NCBI GenBank assembly: GCA_017471285.1
Contig: JAFUUZ010000006.1
Coordinates: 1 to 34,796 of the forward strand
DNA length: 34,796 nt
Reading direction: 5' to 3'
DNA from: Paludibacteraceae bacterium
GTDB lineage: Bacteria; Bacteroidota; Bacteroidia; Bacteroidales; Paludibacteraceae
A program made the position numbers and the translations under genes. Below are positions 30,089 through 34,796 of this stretch, piece after piece. Under the pieces are notes generated by a model that saw nothing but the letters and a program-made list of their open reading frames with translations, made no database searches and was not told where the DNA came from. Every line of letters starts with the position of its first letter. The stretch's first letter is position 1.

Positions 30089-30604
30089 TTATTGTAGTTG
30101 TTTTACGAATACTGCTTTCACGTCGCGTTTGCATTGGTGGGAAACGCTGTTACGGCTGTGGGTCGCTGTGGTGTGGTAGTCCCACTCCATCTTGCCGTTC
30201 TCCGGGAACGAAACCTTGAAATCATAGATTTCTGCATTGTCTCTACGTGGGAAACCATCCTCTGCGCGGAAATAAACTTGGTTGTTTTTGGAGTCGATTT
30301 CCAACATTCCCTCGTACTCTTCGCGGCTCTCGTCAGCGAAATTCTCCTTGTAGAAATACGCATCGCCGTCGTCGGTCTGTCTCTTCTCAATAACGAGATA
30401 ACCGTCGGTGTAGTTCAGCTCTTTCTCGGTGGTGTTGTCATCGAGATTTTTCCAAAGAACGGAGTAAGAGGTTAACTTCCATGAACCGATCATCTGGTCA
30501 TAATTCACTTTGTTTCCGCCATCTTCCGGCTCATTCTTGTTGCAAGCACTAAAAAATACCGCGCTTACCATGCACATGAGTGCTACAAAAAAATACTTTT
30601 TCAT
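30089..30604 (-). CDS. Lipocalin-like lipoprotein
   Basis: This 171-residue protein has a lipobox (F-S-A-C21) and a mature part resembling the lipocalin-like domains common in Bacteroidota lipoproteins: I-G-S-W-K-L-T-S-Y near 39-47, followed by beta-strand-like segments ending in M-E-W-D-Y. Such proteins may bind small hydrophobic ligands, but this is not established for the family. It heads a two-gene unit and has its own promoter at 30650-30681. Confidence 0.72.
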   Translation of the reverse strand: MKKYFFVALMCMVSAVFFSACNKNEPEDGGNKVNYDQMIGSWKLTSYSVLWKNLDDNTTEKELNYTDGYLVIEKRQTDDGDAYFYKENFADESREEYEGMLEIDSKNNQVYFRAEDGFPRRDNAEIYDFKVSFPENGKMEWDYHTTATHSRNSVSHQCKRDVKAVFVKQLQ

Positions 30605-30649
30605 AAATAAGTTGTTTATCTATTATTGCTTTTACACAAATTTCAACTG

Positions 30650-30681
30650 CAAAATTACTACTTTTTTTCGATATATGCAAA
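30650..30681 (-). promoter_or_regulatory. Bacteroidota-type promoter for the lipocalin-like gene
   Basis: On the minus strand TTTG (30681-30678), a 20-nt spacer starting CATATATCG and A-rich afterwards, then TAATTTTG (30657-30650). An inverted repeat of 9-bp arms (30696-30704 and 30708-30716) lies just upstream and could bind a regulator. Confidence 0.78.
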
Positions 30682-30747
30682 TAACTAATCAAAAGTATAT
30701 ATACTACGTATATATAGTAAAAGTGCCAAAAGTGCAGAAAAAGGCTA

Positions 30748-30791
30748 TTATCCTTCGGTTATCCTTGGGGAATCCTTGGGTTATCCTTTGG
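30748..30791. repeat. TTATCCTTGGG repeat (10-12 bp units)
   Basis: Four units (TTATCCTTCGG, TTATCCTTGGGG, AATCCTTGGG, TTATCCTTTGG) lie downstream of coaE in the 216-bp gap between coaE and the lipoprotein unit. Unit length is 10-12 bp, as in the other arrays. Confidence 0.75.
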
Positions 30792-30820
30792 TGCGGAGTC
30801 TATTTTGAGCTGTATTTATA

Positions 30821-31423
30821 TTAGCTTAGGAGTGTGATGATTTCTTCTGCTAATTCATCGATACTTTTACGGCCGTCGTTAATAAGAATGAAGCCCCTCT
30901 CGGTCCCCCCATGGAGGGGGGATGATGTTTTTTGCGCCTGTATGCGTGCGCGTACCTTATTGATATTCTCTTCTGTCGCTTCACCGTTATAGTCCCGCGC
31001 AATAGTACGTTCTATCCGCACTTCCTCCGGCGCTTCAACCACAATAATCCGATCGCATAGAACATCCAATCCCGCTTCGTATAAGATAGCGGATTCCACA
31101 AAATCAGGCCTCTTGGCGAGGATATCTTCTTTAACCGCCGGATGAACAATCCCGTTCAGTTTCTCCAATAACTCCGGCTTCGCAAAAACCTTTCCCGCTA
31201 CATAGGCGGTATTATAAACCTTTGTACTTGGTACTTGGTCACTTGGAACTTCAATAAACGCTTCCTCGCCCAATAACGCGATAATCTGTTCCTGCACATT
31301 TCCGTCCTCCGCAATAATACGTTTCGCCTCTTTGTCGCAATCATAAACGGCGTACCCTCGCTCTGCGAGCGCTCGCGCGATAGTGGACTTGCCACTTCCT
31401 ATGCCTCCTGTGATACCGATCAT
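30821..31423 (-). CDS. coaE: Dephospho-CoA kinase
   Basis: This 200-residue kinase performs the last step of coenzyme A synthesis, phosphorylating dephospho-CoA with ATP. The P-loop is G-G-I-G-S-G-K-S at 6-13. Two segments look inserted relative to the family as I recall it: residues 58-69 (V-P-S-D-Q-V-P-S-T-K-V) and 165-178 (K-T-S-S-P-L-H-G-G-T-E-R-G-F). Both are encoded by repeats (31219-31252, 30893-30930). The rest of the protein, including the C-terminal helix, is intact. Its ATG follows the MBOAT stop by 4 nt, so it is probably translated from the same transcript. Confidence 0.93.
   Translation of the reverse strand: MIGITGGIGSGKSTIARALAERGYAVYDCDKEAKRIIAEDGNVQEQIIALLGEEAFIEVPSDQVPSTKVYNTAYVAGKVFAKPELLEKLNGIVHPAVKEDILAKRPDFVESAILYEAGLDVLCDRIIVVEAPEEVRIERTIARDYNGEATEENINKVRARIQAQKTSSPLHGGTERGFILINDGRKSIDELAEEIITLLS
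30893..30930. repeat. GC-rich hairpin element inside coaE
   Basis: CCCCCC (30905-30910), loop ATGGA and GGGGGG (30916-30921) give a hairpin in the coding frame. Minus-strand translation is S-S-P-L-H-G-G-T-E-R. Confidence 0.75.
31219..31252. repeat. ACTTGGTACTTGGTCACTTGG repeat inside coaE
   Basis: Units of 7 bp (ACTTGGT and ACTTGGA) lie in the coding frame and give V-P-S-D-Q-V-P-S-T-K-V on the minus strand. Confidence 0.7.
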
Positions 31424-31427
31424 CCTA

Positions 31428-33431
31428 TCAGAACTGGAAATAAATAAACGGTTGCATTTCTGCTGAGACGAACTGGTATATTACGACGATGGCAACACAT
31501 ACTGCTATCACCATCAGCCATAGCGGCATGGCACTGAACGCCAGACGGTACCGCCTTTTCCAATTGGTCGGAAGCCAGTGAATGACCATGCCGGCAACGA
31601 ACATTGCCACCACCCATCGGTATTCCCATAGGAAATCAGGAATGATGGCGTTATTCCACGCTCCGCCGATCTGGTTCACCATGTTCTTCGCTGTCGCCCA
31701 TGCTACCTCGTTGGCAGTAGCAGGGTCCAGATTGCTGGAGGAACGGAAGAACAGACGCGTGAAAGTGATAAAAGTGAAAGTCTGTATTACCGCCCAGGCG
31801 TTGCTTAGGGCGTTGTGCGCACCGTTGGCGCTGTTTAGCGGACTATCGTCCTGTTTAGCGGCCTGCGGCCTGTTTATTGCTTTGCAGGCAAGCCAATAGA
31901 TATACCGGATGAGGGTGCCGGAAGCGACGATAGAAGCCCAGACGGCAAAGAGCCTCCATGCAGGCAGGTTCGTATAATAGACCGCGAGCCAGAGTCCGCC
32001 GGTGAGCAGAGAGATACATGCCATCCGTATATGCCAGTTCATGCCCCGCCAGATCTTCTCTACGATCATTCCGATACCGTTGATGCCGCCCCAGATGATG
32101 AAGTTCCAACTCGCGCCGTGCCATAAACCGCCCAGAACTTGTGTGATGAAAGAGTTCAGATTCGCGTAAAGCAACTTGCGCCTTTCGACGGAAGCGTTTT
32201 TGCCGATCCAATGATCCCATACCCATACGCCCGCTATAAACACACCAAATGGTATCAGTATCTGCCACCACCAGCCGGTGAGCGCCGCTGAGACAAACGC
32301 AATGAGGCTGAGCCAGAAATAGGTACCGAAACCGATTCTTCTGTTGCCGCCCAGCGGAATATAGAGATATGTCTTCAACCACCGTCCGAGCGACATATGC
32401 CACCGCCGCCAGAACTCCTGCGGACTCTGCGATTTATACGGGCTGTTGAAGTTCATTGGCAGATAGAAACCCATCAGCATCGCTACGCCGATGGCTATAT
32501 CCGTGTAGCCCGAGAAGTCCGCATACACCTGCAGCGAATAGGCAAAGAGCGCAAAGAGGTTCTCAAAGCCGGAGAAGAGCAGCGGGTTGTCAAAGACACG
32601 GTCTATCAGGTTTACTGCTAAGTAATCCGACATGATGATCTTCTTCGCCAAGCCGTTCAGTATCCAGAACACCGCAATGCCGAACGCTCTGCGGCTCAGA
32701 CGGTAAGGCTTGTACAACTGCGGAATGAACTCCTCCGCCCGCACGATAGGTCCTGCCACCAGCTGCGGGAAGAACGACACATAGAAACCGAAATCAAGTA
32801 TGTTCTTCACCGGCTGAATCCTTCTGCGATAGACATCCGCCGTATAGGAAATCACCTGGAAGATATAGAACGAGATTCCCACCGGCAGCACGATCGTGTC
32901 CACGGAGAAACGCCCCGCTTCGCTGAAACCGTTGCCGATATAAGCAAAGATGTCAAATACCCGAAAACCTGTGCCGAACAGATCATTGATCATGTTGGTG
33001 AAGAAATAGGCGTATTTGAAATAGGCGAGGAGGCCTAAATCTATTGTCACCGAGAGTGCCAATAGGATTTTGGCGTTGAGCGCACCGTTGGTGCTGTTTA
33101 GCGGACTATCGTCCTGTTTAGCGGCCTGCGGCCTGTTCAGATGTTTATGGATTCGTCCGGCAATGATCCAGTCGGAGAGGGTGATGAACGCCAGGATAAG
33201 CAGGAAAAGTCCGCTGGTCTTGTAGTAGAAGAACCAGCTGACGAACAGCAGATAGACGTTGCGCAAGTGCAAACGGCTTTCGACTTTCGACTTTGAGCGG
33301 CTCTGCCGCGGTCTTTCTACTATCAGCGCAAACAGTGCGAAGACCAGCGCGAAGAACGCCCAGAAATAGAACTGGGTGAACAGCAGCGGCGAGTTCGCGT
33401 CAAAGGCAAATATGTGGTGCCAAAAATTCAC
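31428..33431 (-). CDS. MBOAT family membrane-bound O-acyltransferase (AlgI-like)
   Basis: This 667-residue multi-helix protein belongs to the MBOAT superfamily, which moves acyl groups to secreted polymers; the AlgI-like branch acetylates or otherwise acylates surface polysaccharides. The active His is H438 in G-L-W-H-G-A-S-W, and the upstream W-R-R-W-H-M-S-L region near 341-348 is also conserved. It is paired with an SGNH-type protein upstream, as in many O-acetylation pairs. Three segments are repeat-encoded: residues about 38-53 (P-R-Q-S-R-S-K-S-K-V-E), 99-120 and 520-541; the last two are the same 66-bp repeat in the same frame (N-R-P-Q-A-A-K-Q-D-D-S-P-L-N-S). They fall in loops or near membrane segments, and the frame is kept. 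It abuts coaE. Confidence 0.9.
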   Translation of the reverse strand: MNFWHHIFAFDANSPLLFTQFYFWAFFALVFALFALIVERPRQSRSKSKVESRLHLRNVYLLFVSWFFYYKTSGLFLLILAFITLSDWIIAGRIHKHLNRPQAAKQDDSPLNSTNGALNAKILLALSVTIDLGLLAYFKYAYFFTNMINDLFGTGFRVFDIFAYIGNGFSEAGRFSVDTIVLPVGISFYIFQVISYTADVYRRRIQPVKNILDFGFYVSFFPQLVAGPIVRAEEFIPQLYKPYRLSRRAFGIAVFWILNGLAKKIIMSDYLAVNLIDRVFDNPLLFSGFENLFALFAYSLQVYADFSGYTDIAIGVAMLMGFYLPMNFNSPYKSQSPQEFWRRWHMSLGRWLKTYLYIPLGGNRRIGFGTYFWLSLIAFVSAALTGWWWQILIPFGVFIAGVWVWDHWIGKNASVERRKLLYANLNSFITQVLGGLWHGASWNFIIWGGINGIGMIVEKIWRGMNWHIRMACISLLTGGLWLAVYYTNLPAWRLFAVWASIVASGTLIRYIYWLACKAINRPQAAKQDDSPLNSANGAHNALSNAWAVIQTFTFITFTRLFFRSSSNLDPATANEVAWATAKNMVNQIGGAWNNAIIPDFLWEYRWVVAMFVAGMVIHWLPTNWKRRYRLAFSAMPLWLMVIAVCVAIVVIYQFVSAEMQPFIYFQF
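31809..31874. repeat. 66-bp repeat copy A in the MBOAT gene
   Basis: This copy matches 33072-33137 at 64 of 66 positions. On the minus strand it consists of three mini-palindromes (GCCGCAGGC, GACGATAGTC, a GCxCCAACGGxGC-type unit) joined by the linker CGCTAAACAG. It is 22 codons long and keeps the frame. Confidence 0.9.
33072..33137. repeat. 66-bp repeat copy B in the MBOAT gene
   Basis: Two differences from copy A are seen, at positions 8 and 21 of the unit; both change a codon (L/H and T/A). The spacing of palindromes and linkers is identical. Confidence 0.9.
33275..33330. repeat. Heptad plus GACC-type repeats inside the MBOAT gene start
   Basis: CTTTCGACTTTCGACTTTG heptads (to about 33296) run into a GACC-type unit (minus strand AAAGACC-GCGGCAGAGCCGC-TCAAAG). 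Together they encode P-R-Q-S-R-S-K-S-K-V-E-S-R between two membrane segments. Confidence 0.7.
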
Positions 33432-33439
33432 AATTCTTA

Positions 33440-33473
33440 GCCCTAAAGGGCACGATTATTTGGCAGAGCCAAA
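33440..33473. repeat. Palindromes in the SGNH-MBOAT gap
   Basis: GCCCTAAAGGGC (33440-33451) and TTTGGC-AGA-GCCAAA (33459-33473) are two unrelated perfect palindromes, separated by only 7 nt, in the 45-nt gap between the two genes. Their arrangement copies that of the variable-palindrome arrays elsewhere. Confidence 0.7.
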
Positions 33474-33476
33474 TTT

Positions 33477-34781
33477 TCACAATTCACAATTATCTATTCC
33501 TTCCAAAATCCAGTCCGCCACGGCATTGCCGGCTTTGCGTGCACCGGCTCTTGTGAAGTGTACGCCGTCCGAACCTGCCAGACCTATCTCCTGCCATCTC
33601 TTCATACTGCCTGCTCCTCCCATCCATCGGAAGAGACTGAAATAGGCGATGTTCTCTTCCAGCGCCATCTTGCGCAGCAGCCGGTCCATGTAAGGCACCA
33701 TCGGATAAGAGATCCATTCGCCTTCTTCCTGAGTGAGCATATCGCTCGGACCGATAAACAGTATCGAAGCCTCCGGGGCGCATGACTGTACGTACTGCAC
33801 CTGTTCGCGCAGACCTTTCACGATGCCGGAAATTGTGCCGGGGTTCTCATTGAAGGGAATGGCATTGCCGCCGAACTGCATGATGATCAGTTTGACGTTC
33901 TGCTCGCGGTAGAAAGAGGACAGTTGCGTCCCGTCCATCTTGGTGAACACCAATCCCAGACACCCCCGCATAGGGATATTATCCACGATGACGCCTTTGT
34001 CGCTCTCTTGCGAGAGTCCATAGACCGCTCCGCGTCCGGACAGAAAGACCGTGTCTCCGGCGAAGGTATAGTGGATGGACGTGTCCGCAAACACTTTCCA
34101 TCGGTTGTATTGCGCGGTGGGGATGAGCGGTGTGCAGACCGCCGTCACCTCTTCGCTGCCTTTGACGAGACTGTCATTCATCATCGTCACTTGTCCCATG
34201 ACGCCGTAGAGTCCGTCCGACCGCTGGTCTCTTTTAGGTCCGTAAACCAGATACCGCCTCGGGCCTTGTGCGGGCTGGATAAAACGGCCGTTCATGCGCA
34301 GTTGCTGACGTACGGTCTTGTTAGGAATGGTCTGCGCCAGCGGCATCAGTCCGCATCCCCGGCCGCCGTATCGGGACTGCAGCGCTTCGCGGATCTGCTG
34401 GCTCATGCGGTCTTCCTCTATCTGGCTGTCGCCGTAGTGAAGCACACGCACGACCTTACTGCCGCTCTCCGACAGCGAAGCATAGAAAGCGGCAAGGAAC
34501 ATACGGCTGTCGGTCACCGAGTCCACCGGCACTTTGGGGATAGGGATAGACCCGGGAGCCTCTCCCCGGCCCTCCCCTGCAAGGGAGGGAGAAATTATAT
34601 CAGGAGAAGGTATTGTGTCATGGAAGGGGAAGGCTTCTTTCTCCGTATCAAACACTTCCGCAAGGGTAGGCCAGCGCAGGTCATGGGAGCCGAACGAGAT
34701 ACGCCCGGGCAGCACAACACACAGCGCTGCCAGACAAGCCATCACAGAGGCGATGAAGAGAAGAACTCGATAGGGACGCAT
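33477..34781 (-). CDS. SGNH/GDSL-like hydrolase domain protein, membrane-anchored
   Basis: This 434-residue protein starts with a probable signal anchor (about 5-24) and has an SGNH fold: block I G-D118-S119 in H-Y-G-D-S-Q-I-E, a block III-like G-G-N near 299-301, and block V D405-G-V-H408-F. SGNH proteins beside MBOAT enzymes act as O-acetyl transferases or esterases on polysaccharides; pairing here favours such a role. Residues about 62-77 (I-S-P-S-L-A-G-E-G-R-G-E-A-P) are encoded by a GC-rich hairpin at 34557-34596 and sit in the linker after the anchor. The start ATG is at 34781; the window ends 15 nt further, so its promoter is not visible. Confidence 0.85.
   Translation of the reverse strand: MRPYRVLLFIASVMACLAALCVVLPGRISFGSHDLRWPTLAEVFDTEKEAFPFHDTIPSPDIISPSLAGEGRGEAPGSIPIPKVPVDSVTDSRMFLAAFYASLSESGSKVVRVLHYGDSQIEEDRMSQQIREALQSRYGGRGCGLMPLAQTIPNKTVRQQLRMNGRFIQPAQGPRRYLVYGPKRDQRSDGLYGVMGQVTMMNDSLVKGSEEVTAVCTPLIPTAQYNRWKVFADTSIHYTFAGDTVFLSGRGAVYGLSQESDKGVIVDNIPMRGCLGLVFTKMDGTQLSSFYREQNVKLIIMQFGGNAIPFNENPGTISGIVKGLREQVQYVQSCAPEASILFIGPSDMLTQEEGEWISYPMVPYMDRLLRKMALEENIAYFSLFRWMGGAGSMKRWQEIGLAGSDGVHFTRAGARKAGNAVADWILEGIDNCEL
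34557..34596. repeat. GC-rich hairpin element inside the SGNH gene
   Basis: CCCTCCC (34570-34576), loop CTGCAA, GGGAGGG (34583-34589). The frame is kept and reads I-S-P-S-L-A-G-E-G-R-G on the minus strand. Confidence 0.75.
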
Positions 34782-34796
34782 AGTTTATTTCTTCCA

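Noticed and set aside
1..34796. Insertion sequence or prophage
   Set aside because: No transposase, integrase, phage gene or long terminal inverted repeats were found; mobile character is confined to the short repeats.

Overview
The window comes from a member of Bacteroidales (Bacteroidota). Evidence: six copies of the Bacteroidota promoter (TTTG, exactly 20 nt, TAnnTTTG), A-rich leaders instead of strong Shine-Dalgarno sites, a PqqD/S24-S26 peptidase pair, a DUF4861 plus GH28 pectin pair, a Bacteroidota-type POT transporter, a clostripain-family lipoprotein, and three large secreted proteins that share a C-terminal tail resembling a shortened type IX sorting signal. No rRNA, tRNA, CRISPR array, transposase or prophage gene was recognised.

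Layout. 1-1.4 kb: a four-helix-bundle (23S rRNA intervening-sequence type) protein and an MlaE permease, embedded in short palindromic repeats. 1.6-4.1 kb: a large secreted protein on the minus strand, broken by an in-frame amber codon. 4.4-8.6 kb: a plus-strand unit running from a clear promoter to a clear terminator, encoding an M6/InhA-like metalloprotease, a small secreted protein, a possible 54-residue peptide, an S24/S26 peptidase and a PqqD-like protein. 8.7-12.1 kb: a second plus-strand unit with an 869-residue surface protein and a Cys-rich membrane-anchored protein. 12.1-29.5 kb: a dense minus-strand block of 16 genes (clostripain-type lipoprotein, dapB, lepB, WbqC-like, ilvE, POT transporter, coiled-coil protein, rsmI, flippase, ribE, two FKBP isomerases, second flippase, truA, GH28, DUF4861), many of them abutting or overlapping. 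29.6-34.8 kb: two small lipoproteins with their own promoter and terminator, then coaE, an MBOAT O-acyltransferase and an SGNH-hydrolase-like protein, which look like one operon.

How the genes fit together. Housekeeping functions (lysine/peptidoglycan precursor synthesis, protein export, CoA, riboflavin, rRNA and tRNA modification, branched-chain amino acids) sit beside cell-surface functions (signal peptidase, envelope isomerase, lipid and glycan transporters, O-acylation, secreted proteases, pectin degradation).

The most unusual feature is a dense population of very short repeats. Nearly every gene junction carries one, and several conserved enzymes (ribE, dapB, coaE, ilvE, lepB, the WbqC-like gene, the MBOAT gene, the DUF4861 gene) carry them inside the reading frame without losing it. 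The types are: (a) arrays of variable mini-palindromes joined by a constant linker (GACC...TGTAA or CGCTAAACAG); (b) 7-8 bp low-complexity repeats such as AAATGGTAAATGA; (c) 11-bp periodic arrays; (d) GC-rich hairpins. A 66-bp copy of type (a) occurs twice in the MBOAT gene in the same frame. In the DUF4861 gene the repeats appear to supply the lipoprotein signal peptide. Statements about family-typical length or missing insertions come from memory of the families, not from an alignment.
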